DNA from: F22 sp963668535
GTDB taxonomy: Bacteria > Bacteroidota > Bacteroidia > Bacteroidales > Bacteroidaceae
Length of the DNA: 64,000 nt
Assembly: GCA_963668535.1 (NCBI GenBank)
Contig: OY764867.1
Location: 1,240,001 to 1,304,000, forward strand
Direction: 5' to 3'
Numbering within the stretch: position 1 is the first letter of the stretch; every line of letters starts with the position of its first letter. The translations under genes and the position numbers were made by a program. The notes beneath the pieces are model-generated. The model was not told where the DNA came from and made no database searches. It worked only from the letters and a program-made list of their open reading frames with translations. Shown here one piece after another: positions 1-9,100 of this stretch.

Positions 1-2
1 AA

Positions 3-233
3 GATACCAATGGCAATAACCGATGGGATACTGGTGAATATACAAGCAAAATTCAGCCAGAATGTGTATATTATTATCCTGAAATCGTTGAGATTAAAGC
101 ACTTTGGGAACTCGAGCAAGACTGGAATATTCATGCTCGCCCATTGTTTAAGCAAAAAAACGACAATCTTAAGAAACAAAAACCTGAAAATAAGAAGAAA
201 AAGAAAAAACAAAATAATCGGAAGAGGAGGTAG
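3..233 (+). CDS. Ig-like domain surface protein, C-terminal fragment
   Basis: This is the 3' end of a gene that starts before the window. Frame 3 is open from base 3 to the TAG at 231-233. It reads DTNGNNRWDTGEYTSKIQPE, then an aromatic and charged stretch containing ALWELEQDWN, and ends in a very basic lysine/arginine tail. The D-x-N-G-N-x-x-x-D-T-G loop followed by QPE and W-x-x-E-x-x-W is typical of the C-terminus of Bacteroidetes Ig-like (SbsA-type) envelope proteins. A competing frame from an ATG at base 10 to 243 is open but has no protein-like composition and is rejected. DUF3108 follows 36 bp downstream, so the two are probably co-transcribed. The family call rests on about 75 residues. 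Confidence 0.75.
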   Translation, partial: DTNGNNRWDTGEYTSKIQPECVYYYPEIVEIKALWELEQDWNIHARPLFKQKNDNLKKQKPENKKKKKKQNNRKRR

Positions 234-269
234 TATTCACTAGCTCTTACGCACACAAAAACAAACAAT

Positions 270-1214
270 ATGAATAGAAAACCACTATTATTACTCACGA
301 TTCTATTGGTCCTCTCATGTGCTTCACCAGCATGTGCTCAATGTACTATGAAGAACAAAGCTTTTAACAGTGGCGAACATTTGTCGTATGAACTATACTT
401 CAACTGGCGTTTTATTTGGACAAAAGCAGGCACAGCCAGTCTATGGACAGACTCTATTAATTACAATGGGATACCAGCCTACAAGGTACAAATGATATCT
501 AAAAGTGGTAGTAAAGCAGATATATTCTTTAAGATGCGAGATACGCTAACAAGCGTTATCAGTAAAGATATGCTTCCATTATATTTTCGTAAAGGAGCCG
601 AAGAAGGAAAAAGATACGCTATTGATAAAGCAACTTATTTTTACGATTCAGATAGCGTACGTATCAAGTTAGAGCGCACATTTCCCAGAAAGAACAGTTA
701 TTTCTGTGATACAGTGGCCGTTACAGGCTGCGTTCAAGACATGTTAAGTATATTGATGCGCTATCGCTCTTATACCCCTGATAAATTTAAAATGGGCGAA
801 CCATATCATTTTGATTTAGCGGATGGTCGTCATGTCAAACAACAAACCCTAATCTTCAGAGGTTATAGACTCTTTGAAGATGAAAATGATATTACGTACA
901 GATGCTTAGTCTTCTCTTTTATTGAATACAAAAAAGGGAAAGAAAAGGAAGTCATTACTTTCTACATCACAGATGATGACAACCACCTACCCGTACGTCT
1001 AGATATGTTTTTAAACTTTGGATCGGCCAAAGCATTTTTGAAAATGTACCAAGGGAATAGACACCCGATGACTTCTGTTGTTAAAGACAAAAAAGCTGAA
1101 AGAAAAAGACTAAAGGCCTTAAATATTAAACTCAAAGATGAAGCCAGAGCCGTAGCAGCGGAAAAAGCTCGATTAAAAGCTCAAAAAGACTCCATAGCCC
1201 AACTAAACGACTAA
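270..1214 (+). CDS. DUF3108 domain-containing secreted protein
   Basis: A 314-residue protein. Residues 1-23 form a signal peptide (MNRKPLLLLTILLVLSCASP followed by ACAQ), so it is exported. The body beginning around FNSGEHLSYELYFNWRFIWTKAG matches the start of DUF3108, a beta-rich Bacteroidetes envelope family with no established biochemical function. The last 45 residues are rich in Lys, Arg, Ala and Glu and likely helical. It follows the Ig-like gene by 36 bp on the same strand. Its stop lies 2 bp from the stop of the convergent M16 peptidase, leaving no room for a separate terminator. Confidence 0.8.
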   Translation: MNRKPLLLLTILLVLSCASPACAQCTMKNKAFNSGEHLSYELYFNWRFIWTKAGTASLWTDSINYNGIPAYKVQMISKSGSKADIFFKMRDTLTSVISKDMLPLYFRKGAEEGKRYAIDKATYFYDSDSVRIKLERTFPRKNSYFCDTVAVTGCVQDMLSILMRYRSYTPDKFKMGEPYHFDLADGRHVKQQTLIFRGYRLFEDENDITYRCLVFSFIEYKKGKEKEVITFYITDDDNHLPVRLDMFLNFGSAKAFLKMYQGNRHPMTSVVKDKKAERKRLKALNIKLKDEARAVAAEKARLKAQKDSIAQLND

Positions 1215-1216
1215 TA

Positions 1217-2440
1217 CTATTTAGAATAGTGTAACATCGTCAAATGATCAGGGGCAAAGACTTCTTGGGCGATTTCTTGCAATTCTACAGCTGTCAGCTG
1301 TTGAATACGTGTAAACAACGCTTCGGGTTCCTCAATACTCCCATGGTGTAAATATCGTTTAGACAGACCTAATATAATACTTTCATAGTTGTCAGAAGCC
1401 ACCCCAATTTGCCCAATCAATTGCTTTTTAGCAGCCTTCAATTGTTGTGGAGACAAAGATGTATCACACAAACGAAGCAACTCCCTTTCTGAATAACGCA
1501 TACACTTATCTACGTCGCTATGATCTGTACCAAAATAGATCGTGAATAAACCTGTATCTGTATATCCTGTAATATTTGATTCAACTTGATACACTAAAGC
1601 TCGACGCTCTCTTAAACTGACGTTCAACAAACTATTCATACCAGGTCCACCTAGAATATTATTCAATAAGTACAAACCAGTACGTTTACTATTATGTGCA
1701 TTATAGGCTGGCGCACCAAGCATCACATGTGCTTGATTCGTTCCTTTAGGTATCACTATTTTTTGTGGATTGTACACAGGAAGAGTACCCATAACTCTTG
1801 TCACAGGTACATTTTTTAGATCACTTGTTAGTCGATCCAACTTCTTAACAAGCTTATCAAAATCGACATTACCAGAAACAAAAAACACCATGTTGCTAGG
1901 CTGATAATAACGCTTGACAAAAGCCAAAGCATCTTCTGTTTTGAAATGACGCAACTGATCTGGTATTCCCAAAATATTGTGGCCTAGGGGATGTCCTTTG
2001 AAAAGCAGCTCCTCAAAATCATCATAAATTTGTTCAGTAGGAGTATCTTGATAAGAATCGATTTCATCAATTATAACTTCCACTTCCTTATCAATTTCCT
2101 TCTGAGGAAAAGTCGAATGAAAACAGATATCAACAAGCAACTCTACAGCTCTATCAATATCTTGAGAAAGCAATGCACTATATATAACTGTTTCTTCTTT
2201 ATTGGTATAGGCATTAAGCTCTCCACCTACAGCTTCCATTCTATTAAGAATATGCCAAGCCTTACGCTTTGTCGTACCCTTAAAGACCATATGTTCGACA
2301 AAATGGGCCATTCCCATCTCTTCAGGACGTTCATCACGTGTACCTACTGCAACTGAAAAGCCACAATAAACTACTGGAGATTGGTTTGGCAAGTGAAGGA
2401 TGCGCAAGCCATTGGTTAATGTATGATGATTATAATGCAT
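1217..2440 (-). CDS. M16 family zinc metallopeptidase (insulinase-like)
   Basis: A 407-residue protein of the M16B type, related to mitochondrial processing peptidase. The inverted zinc motif is visible as HFVEHMVFKGT (HxxEH), followed about 70 residues later by the third-ligand region with EVEVIIDEI. The C-terminal half is the inactive M16 domain (GGPGMNSLLN, LRERRALVYQV). The frame stays open 25 codons further upstream, but those residues are hydrophobic and unlike the family; the start at 2440 gives MHYNHHTLTNGLRI, the normal beginning. No signal peptide, so it is probably cytoplasmic. A TATTTTTG match at 2509-2502 on this strand could be the -7 element. It is divergent from the isomerase gene at 2614. 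Confidence 0.9.
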   Translation of the reverse strand: MHYNHHTLTNGLRILHLPNQSPVVYCGFSVAVGTRDERPEEMGMAHFVEHMVFKGTTKRKAWHILNRMEAVGGELNAYTNKEETVIYSALLSQDIDRAVELLVDICFHSTFPQKEIDKEVEVIIDEIDSYQDTPTEQIYDDFEELLFKGHPLGHNILGIPDQLRHFKTEDALAFVKRYYQPSNMVFFVSGNVDFDKLVKKLDRLTSDLKNVPVTRVMGTLPVYNPQKIVIPKGTNQAHVMLGAPAYNAHNSKRTGLYLLNNILGGPGMNSLLNVSLRERRALVYQVESNITGYTDTGLFTIYFGTDHSDVDKCMRYSERELLRLCDTSLSPQQLKAAKKQLIGQIGVASDNYESIILGLSKRYLHHGSIEEPEALFTRIQQLTAVELQEIAQEVFAPDHLTMLHYSK

Positions 2441-2613
2441 ATTTTTGAAAATCAAATCGATTATTAAAAGGAGTACATACCTTTGTATCGTAAGCAGGGG
2501 ACAAAAATACAACAAAACAGCTTGTTATATGTAGGATTTTTGAGATATTTGTAGTCTGAAAGGATATTTCTTGACCGAATAGCCTTTGGTACACTCAATT
2601 AAAACAAAACCGT

Positions 2614-3219
2614 ATGATGGAAAGAATCAAACAATTGCTCGAAAAAGAAGCAGCAGCTGTCGCCAATATTCCTGTAACAAATGAATTTGAAAAAGCAGTA
2701 GAAGCGATTATAGAACACGTTAAAGTACGTGGAGGTAAATTAGTTACTTCTGGTATGGGTAAAGCGGGACAAATCGCAATGAATATTGCTACAACTTTCT
2801 GCTCTACGGGTATCCCAGCAGTTTTCTTACACCCAAGTGAGGCACAACACGGAGATTTAGGTGTGTTTCAAAAGAACGACATTTTATTGCTTATATCCAA
2901 TTCTGGAAAAACACGTGAAATCGTGGAACTAACAATTCTATCTAGACGTCTTGATCCGAACATCCCATTCATTGTCATTACAGGCAATCCTGAAAGTCCA
3001 TTGGCTGAAGAAGCTGATATTTGTTTATCAACAGGAGGGCCTAAAGAAGTTTGCCTATTAGGTATGACTCCAACAACCTCTACTACAGCAATGACCGTTA
3101 TAGGCGACATCTTGGTTGTTGAAACGATGGAAAGAACCCAATTTACTGCGGCCGAATATTCTAAAAGACACCATGGAGGATATCTAGGTGAAAAATCACG
3201 CTTGTTATCGGGCAAATAA
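2614..3219 (+). CDS. SIS-domain sugar isomerase, CBS-less KpsF/GutQ type
   Basis: A 201-residue single SIS domain. Visible marks are TSGMGKAGQIA near residue 45, HPSEAQHGDLG near residue 75 (the E-A-x-H-G-D-L-G signature of arabinose-5-phosphate isomerases) and LISNSGKTRE. The family interconverts ribulose-5-phosphate and arabinose-5-phosphate, the first step to KDO of lipopolysaccharide. E. coli KdsD is about 330 residues with two C-terminal CBS domains; this protein ends right after the SIS domain. A PfkB kinase follows behind a terminator-like hairpin. The gene starts ATGATG, so the start could be 2617. Fold and superfamily are clear; the exact substrate is inferred. Confidence 0.85.
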   Translation: MMERIKQLLEKEAAAVANIPVTNEFEKAVEAIIEHVKVRGGKLVTSGMGKAGQIAMNIATTFCSTGIPAVFLHPSEAQHGDLGVFQKNDILLLISNSGKTREIVELTILSRRLDPNIPFIVITGNPESPLAEEADICLSTGGPKEVCLLGMTPTTSTTAMTVIGDILVVETMERTQFTAAEYSKRHHGGYLGEKSRLLSGK

Positions 3220-3225
3220 ACATAA

Positions 3226-3270
3226 ATAGCATCTTGAAATAATAAACCCTTTCAAGATGCTATTCTACAT
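3226..3270 (+). terminator. Hairpin between the isomerase and PfkB kinase genes
   Basis: A perfect 14-bp stem (ATAGCATCTTGAAA at 3226-3239 with its complement at 3250-3263) and a 10-nt loop, followed by a modest T-rich tail. It begins 6 bp after the isomerase stop. The PfkB start is only 13 bp beyond the tail, so the kinase may be read through. Confidence 0.65.
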
Positions 3271-3282
3271 TTCTATCGAAAT

Positions 3283-4209
3283 ATGAAAAAAAGAAGAATC
3301 ATTGGCATTGGAGAAACTATTCTAGATGTTATTTTCCGTAATGAACAACCTACAGCAGCTGTACCTGGGGGATCTGTCTTCAATGGATTAATTTCCTTGG
3401 CTAGACTAGGTTTAAATACAGTGATGATTACAGAAACTGGAGCCGACCGTGTTGGGAAACGTATTTTAGAGTTTATGGAAAATAATCATGTAAACACGAG
3501 TTACGTCTCAACTTTCGAAGATGGTAAATCGCCACTATCCCTTGCTTTTCTGAATGAACAAAGTGATGCTGAATATGAATTTTATAAAGACTACCCTAAT
3601 CAGCGTCTAACTGGAGATTTCCCAGAAATCACGAAGCACGATATTGTAATCTTTGGATCTTATTATGCATTAAACCCAGTGTTGCGTGAGGGCATGCTTA
3701 CTTTGTTAGAAAAGGCACAACATGCTGAAGCGATCATTTATTATGATCCCAATTTTCGTAGTAGTCATTGTGGAGAGGCAATGAAGCTAGCACCGACAAT
3801 TATCGAAAATTTAGAATTTGCAGATATTGTACGTGGGAGCAATGAAGATTTTCAAAACATGTGGAACATGACCGACAGAACTAAAATATACGAAGATAAA
3901 GTCGCTTTTTACTGTCCCAATTTCATCTATACGCAAGGAGATAAAGGACCCGTTTTATACACTTCACATTTCACCCAGCACTATCCAGTAGATAAAATTG
4001 AAGTTATCAGTTCTATAGGAGCTGGTGATAACTTTAACGCAGGTATATTATATGGTTTGCTCAAAGAAAGGATCTACAAAGAAGACTTAGCAGATTTAGA
4101 CCAATCAACATGGGAAAAGATCATACAACATGGCTTGGCATTTAGTAAAACAGTATGTCAACAATATGAGAATTCTATCTCACAAGAATGGGCCGATTCG
4201 TATCTATAA
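3283..4209 (+). CDS. PfkB family carbohydrate kinase
   Basis: A 308-residue ribokinase-like kinase. The N-terminal signature is seen as PGGSVFNGLISLARLG with ETGADRVG, and the C-terminal signature as SSIGAGDNFNAGILYG, where the Asp of GAGD is the catalytic base. YYDPNFRSSH fits the DPN motif. The family phosphorylates sugars such as fructose, ribose or KDG; the substrate cannot be read from sequence. It lies 63 bp after the SIS isomerase on the same strand, so a shared sugar-phosphate role is plausible but unproven. It is convergent with dprA over a shared hairpin. Confidence 0.88.
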   Translation: MKKRRIIGIGETILDVIFRNEQPTAAVPGGSVFNGLISLARLGLNTVMITETGADRVGKRILEFMENNHVNTSYVSTFEDGKSPLSLAFLNEQSDAEYEFYKDYPNQRLTGDFPEITKHDIVIFGSYYALNPVLREGMLTLLEKAQHAEAIIYYDPNFRSSHCGEAMKLAPTIIENLEFADIVRGSNEDFQNMWNMTDRTKIYEDKVAFYCPNFIYTQGDKGPVLYTSHFTQHYPVDKIEVISSIGAGDNFNAGILYGLLKERIYKEDLADLDQSTWEKIIQHGLAFSKTVCQQYENSISQEWADSYL

Positions 4210-4224
4210 GCTCAATATATAATA

Positions 4225-4264
4225 AGCCGGTAACCGTTATCTCAATTGATAACGATTACCGGCT
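4225..4264. terminator. Hairpin terminator between PfkB kinase and dprA
   Basis: A strong stem: AGCCGGTAA-c-CGTTATC at 4225-4241 pairs with GATAACG-a-TTACCGGCT at 4248-4264, with one mismatch. The T-rich tail lies on the minus-strand side (TTATTATATATT), so it chiefly serves dprA but could also stop the kinase transcript. The dprA stop codon (4237-4239) lies inside the stem. Confidence 0.75.
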
Positions 4265-5433
4265 AAAATCATAACAACGCCCTTCAATTCCAATTGCATT
4301 AACAATCCAATTAGCACATTAGCGGGCATGTGAAGATGAAGGGAAAGTTCATCTACCGACATATCCCCCTGTTCTCTTAATAATCCACATACAGCTTCCT
4401 CTTCTTTGGTGAGTTCTAGAAAAATCTCAGGAACAATAGCAGTCGGAGATTGGTAATCCCAATTTAATTGTTCAATAATAAACTCCATACAAGTAGCACA
4501 ATAAGCTTTATTTGTCCGAATCCATTCATTACATCCCTCTGAATAAGGATCTGATATTTTACCAGGTACAGCAAATACAGGACGATTATAACTCTCAGCC
4601 AGATCAGCCGTAATCAAAGAGCCCCCCTTTGTTGCCGATTCAATCACTAAAGTCGCATCAGCCATGCCAGCCACAATACGATTACGTGCGATAAAGTGAT
4701 GTTTTTCGGGGGTTGTATTAATTGGATAATCAGTCAACAAACCGCCATCTTGTTTCACTATATCAGCAGCCGTTTTTCTATGTACAGATGGATATATTCT
4801 ATCTAGTCCATGCGCCAATACAGCTACTGTTTTTATATTGTACTCCAAACAAGCCCTATGGGCATGAATATCTACTCCATAAGCTAAGCCACTAACGACA
4901 AGCACATCGGGACAGCAATGAGCCAAATCTTTTAAAAAAGCTCCAACAACCTGTTTCCCATAAGGAGTAATATGTCTTGTACCAACTATAGCCAATACTT
5001 TTGAACAATTGAAATCTACTTGACCATGTGTATACAAAACAACTGGAGCATCTATACACTCTCTGAGTCGAGAAGGATATCTCGAATCGCAATAACAAAT
5101 ACACTGCAAACCTTTATTTTGTATATATGCCCACTCTTCTTGTGCTTTTTGTTGTGCTTCCTTAGTATCCAGAAGTAAAGCAAGGTGTTTTTTTGACACT
5201 TCAGGCACTCTTTCTTCAAGTAAAGTTGGATTGGCTAGCAGTTCACGAGCACTTCCACAAGCTTCAATATACTGCTTAATTGCCATATAACGCACTTTCA
5301 TCACAAAGGTTAGTGCAATACTAGCGATACATTCTTCTTGCAACTCCTGAGGAGTTTGAGGCTGATCTAAAGCGACACAATCGATCACTTCTGCATGAAG
5401 TTTTAATTCAGTATCAATCGTTTTCTTCATCAT
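4237..5433 (-). CDS. dprA: DNA-processing protein DprA
   Basis: A 398-residue DprA/Smf protein, which binds single-stranded DNA and loads RecA during natural transformation. In order: an N-terminal helical SAM-like region (about 1-110), the Rossmann-like core with AIVGTRHITPYGKQV, VVSGLAYGVDIHAH, VLAHGLDRIYP, FIARNRIVAG and KGGSLITADLAE, then a C-terminal winged helix (about 335-398). ATG at 5433 is preferred; an in-frame TTG at 5439 is less likely. The thioesterase gene ends 29 bp upstream on the same strand, suggesting an operon. The last codons run into the terminator stem. No other competence genes lie in the window. Confidence 0.93.
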   Translation of the reverse strand: MMKKTIDTELKLHAEVIDCVALDQPQTPQELQEECIASIALTFVMKVRYMAIKQYIEACGSARELLANPTLLEERVPEVSKKHLALLLDTKEAQQKAQEEWAYIQNKGLQCICYCDSRYPSRLRECIDAPVVLYTHGQVDFNCSKVLAIVGTRHITPYGKQVVGAFLKDLAHCCPDVLVVSGLAYGVDIHAHRACLEYNIKTVAVLAHGLDRIYPSVHRKTAADIVKQDGGLLTDYPINTTPEKHHFIARNRIVAGMADATLVIESATKGGSLITADLAESYNRPVFAVPGKISDPYSEGCNEWIRTNKAYCATCMEFIIEQLNWDYQSPTAIVPEIFLELTKEEEAVCGLLREQGDMSVDELSLHLHMPANVLIGLLMQLELKGVVMILAGNRYQLR

Positions 5434-5462
5434 ATTCAAGATTTGAAGTTAGTGTACGACTA

Positions 5463-5876
5463 CTATTTCTGGGCAGTTGCTTCTTGAAGTATATGATCTA
5501 GTTCTTCATAGACAGACAACTTGCCGTCTACAATCGTCACAGAAGTGACCTCTCCTTTACAAACTATTTTCTCGTCAGAAGTACGATAAATATCATGATT
5601 AAAAATCCACTTAATCCCCTCTTTATATATGGAAAGACAAGACAAAAAATGATCCCCACTTTTCAAGGGAGTTTTAAAGTTGATAGTAATACGAGCCACT
5701 ACAGCATCTACACCTCGTTGATGCAATTCAGCAAAAGACACACCTAGAGATTCTAAGAATTCATGACGAGTGTGTTCCATATAGTGCTGATAATTGGAAT
5801 TGTTGACAATTCCTTGTAAATCACATTCATAGTCACGTACTTTCATAGGAAGTACAAAATGGTAATCTTTCTTCAT
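5463..5876 (-). CDS. Acyl-CoA thioesterase, hotdog fold (YbgC/FadM-like)
   Basis: A 137-residue single hotdog domain. The segment VRDYECDLQGIVNNSNYQHY contains the D-x-x-G-(I/V)-V-x-N-x-x-Y signature of 4-hydroxybenzoyl-CoA-type thioesterases, with the Asp as likely catalytic residue. The family hydrolyses acyl-CoA thioesters in the cytoplasm; the physiological acyl group is unknown. It precedes dprA by about 30 bp. The 227-bp upstream region carries an array of three CAAGCGCTTG palindromes, so this promoter could be under a dedicated repressor (inference). Confidence 0.85.
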   Translation of the reverse strand: MKKDYHFVLPMKVRDYECDLQGIVNNSNYQHYMEHTRHEFLESLGVSFAELHQRGVDAVVARITINFKTPLKSGDHFLSCLSIYKEGIKWIFNHDIYRTSDEKIVCKGEVTSVTIVDGKLSVYEELDHILQEATAQK

Positions 5877-5935
5877 ATCAATCGTTATTTATTACTTAAA
5901 GCAGGTCAAACACCCCTATTTTATCTCCATTTTTC

Positions 5936-6013
5936 GCAAGCGCTTGCACCTCAAAACGCAAGCGCTTGCAAAAAGCCAATCATCCCGATGTATAGCAAAT
6001 CGCAAGCGCTTGC
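5936..6013. promoter_or_regulatory. Array of three GCAAGCGCTTGC palindromes (putative operators)
   Basis: The 12-bp perfect palindrome GCAAGCGCTTGC occurs at 5936-5947, 5958-5969 and 6002-6013, centred at 5941.5, 5963.5 and 6007.5, which is 22 and 44 bp apart. The third copy is extended to ATCGCAAGCGCTTGCGAT. A degenerate palindrome CATCCCGATG sits at the vacant 22-bp position (5981-5990). A C-G centre flanked by CAA/TTG arms is typical of LacI-family operators. The array lies just upstream of the thioesterase gene on the minus strand. No LacI-type repressor is encoded in the window. Confidence 0.6.
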
Positions 6014-6055
6014 GATTTTACAAGTTTTTCATTGAAGCAAATACCCTATATTTAC

Positions 6056-6095
6056 TGAAAAACAAGTGAGGGTATGTCACTCGTGACACACCCTC
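6056..6095 (-). terminator. Terminator of the S41 protease gene
   Basis: On the minus strand, GAGGGT and TGTCAC arms pair with GTGACA and ACCCTC (stem 6068-6095, one internal mismatch, 2-nt spacer), followed by ACTTGTTTTTC. It begins 8 bp after the protease stop and separates that gene from the palindrome array and the thioesterase. Confidence 0.75.
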
Positions 6096-6103
6096 TTATC
6101 TCT

Positions 6104-9100
6104 TTATTTTTTAGCATCAATATCTGCAAGCAGTGCTTTGACTGCAGCTTCTAATTGCTCATCTTTTCCTTGTACCACAACATCAGGTGAATTAGCGACC
6201 TTAATATCTGGTTCTAGTTGATGATTTTCAAGATAAGTACCATCTGCTTGACGATACCCAATGACCGGGATTCCAAAATACATGCTCTTATCTTGAAGCG
6301 TTTCCCAGTTTACACTTGTCATTGTACCAGGAACAGGCATTCCGACAACTTTACCAATACCCATGTGTTGATACACCCATGGAGTACCATGCGCATTACT
6401 GTAGTTTGCCTCACATACCAACATAATAGAAGGCTTATTCCATCGACGACTAGGCATTGCACAGGCTTCCTGACCACGAATCACTTGTGTCAAATATTTC
6501 TTTCCTGTAAAAAATACTTCAACATCTTCGTGCAAGCGACCACCACCATTAAATCTTGTATCAACAACAATCCCTTCACATTGATTGAACTTACCTAATA
6601 CATCAGCATACATACGGCGGAAACTCTCGTCATCCATACCTTCAATATGTACATAACCAAGACGACCATTAGAAAGCTTATCCACCATTGCAGCCTCACG
6701 CTTAACCCATCGTTTATACTCAAGATGTGCAACATTGCGCTTACTTAATGGACGAACAACCTCTTGCCAATGGGCTTTTTGTCCTGTAGATACCTGTGGA
6801 TTATAAAAACCAACTAACACTCGTTTTCCAACCTTATGATTTAATAATGGATAATAATCTTGTCCTTTTTTCAAGGATACTCCATCAATAGATTCTACAA
6901 TAACTCCTGGTTTTACAAGAGAAGTAGCTCTATCAAAAGGACCACCAGCAAGCACTTCACTCACACGTAACCCTTGAGCTGTATAATTCCAATCAAAATA
7001 CAAGCCTAAATCTGCTGTTGAGTCCCCATTATTTGGTGCAAAATACCCACTACCAGTATGAGACACATTCAATTCTCCAAGCAATTCGCTTAACATGGCA
7101 GCAAAATCATAGTTGTTGTTAATATTGGGCAAGAATTTTCGATAATCATTGACCATATCATCCCAATGAACACCATGCATATGCACGTCATAAAAACGCT
7201 TCTTCTCTTGCAGATATATGTGTTCCAACTCATAGGCACGCTCAGCAGATAAATCCAATTCCATGGTACCTGCATAATGAATTGGCTTGATAGACTTAGT
7301 CGCTATGGTCATCTTTGAGATACTTGGACCAAAAATAAATAAGTTTTTACCTGATTTATCCCAGTCTAGTTGCGCCCAACTTGCACCAAGTTTCTTCAAA
7401 AGAGAAGTGCTATGCTCACGAAGATTGGTCGTCCACAAATCGTACTTGTTCTGAAAACGAGATATAAAATAAAGATTTTCACCCTTCTTATCTATTGCCG
7501 TAGAAATAAGATCGGAAGAATGGGGAGTAAGGCGAACTAAACGATTATCCATATTGGCCCAATCAATCTTGGTCACCTTCTTGTCATCTTTCTTATCCTC
7601 TTTTTTCTTACTATCCTTCTTCTTATCTTTCTTTTCAGCCTTTTCTTTGTCTTTCTTCTGTTGTGCCTTCAACTGTTTCAAAAGATCAAAATCTTCTTTA
7701 CTAAGGCGGTATTCATCATAAGCTTCTTGATTCAAGAAAAGCAATAAAGCATCCTCTTCAGATCCCCACGAAGCATGATTACGCATGCCATAACGGTTAC
7801 TTGAAAACAAGATCGCTTGACCATCCATCACCCAATGAGCTGATGAATCAAAGTAAGCACAATTAGTCAAATTATGAATATCTTCTCCTCCCTTGCTACT
7901 CACCAGACCGATATCACTATATGGATCATGCTGATTACCTACATATGTAATAGCAAACCATTGTCCATCTGGCGACCAACTGTAAGATACACGACCGCTC
8001 GTATCTGCTCGATAATGACCATCGGTGATTTGTCTAACTTTCTTTGTTTTTAAGTTGTAGACCATCAGTTGCTTTCTATTTTGAATAAAAGCAAGCTCTT
8101 TGCCATCTGGTGAAAATTGAGGCGATGTGCGTTCTACAGTCTTTGATGGAAGAAGAATTTCTTCATTGACAATAGTAGCATGAGAGAAATCAGGGTCCTC
8201 CTTACGAGGCATAGTAGCCAATACTAACTCCCAATTGCCATTACGCTCTGTTGCATAAGCCAAAGTTCGTCCATCAGGAGAAAAACTTAATCCTTTTTCT
8301 GCTTGAGGAGTATGGCTAATTTGTTTTGTTGTTGAGTAATCAACCGCAGTTACAAAAACTTCTCCACGTTTTATCAAAGCAACCATTTTACCATCAGAAG
8401 AGACTTCTGCATCTTCTGCACCTCTAGTAATAGAAAGGCGTTCTATTTCAGGTTCTTCATCACGCAAGATACGAAGAGATAATTTCTTTGGAGAAGCAAC
8501 TGATGATTTTTGCGTATAAATCGACCCATCAAAAGTATAACATAACAACCCTGTAGATGCTATAGATAAGAAACGTACAGGATGCTTCTTAAAATGAGTA
8601 ATTTGTTGAATATTTGATGGAGTATCTAATGGAAAAGACGCCACGTTAAATGAACCGAATTCTTCGGTTAAATAGTAGACAGTTTTATTATCAGGACTAA
8701 AGCGTGGATCGCGATCTTCACCCTTCCAAGCACGCAATACATGACTTTTTTGATTGACGAGGTCATACATCCAGATATCACGAGTTACAGAAGAGGTATG
8801 ATGCTTACGCCAATAGTTTTCTGTTCCTTTATCATCCATATACAAGAAGCACTTTCCATCTTTAGCTAGAGATAAGCGCTCAGCTGGAGTAGCCATGATT
8901 TGCTTAGAGATTCCACCACTAATAGGAATCTTATACAATTCGGTCAAACGGCTTGATGGGAACTGTATACTAGATGCAGGATCTTGTAGATGAGCTGAAT
9001 AATAGATAGACTTATCATCTAACGAAAAAGTTTCAGGAATCTCTTTAGCTGAGTTTTTTGTCACACGATGGGCAGATCCACCTTCGGCCGACATAGTAAA

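Noticed and set aside
10..243. 77-codon ORF at the left edge
   Set aside because: It overlaps in another frame the C-terminus of an Ig-like protein (3-233), whose translation has family motifs; the ORF has none.
5936..6013. CRISPR array
   Set aside because: The repeats are 12-bp palindromes with 10-32 bp between them and only three copies; there are no cas genes and no spacer-sized unique units.
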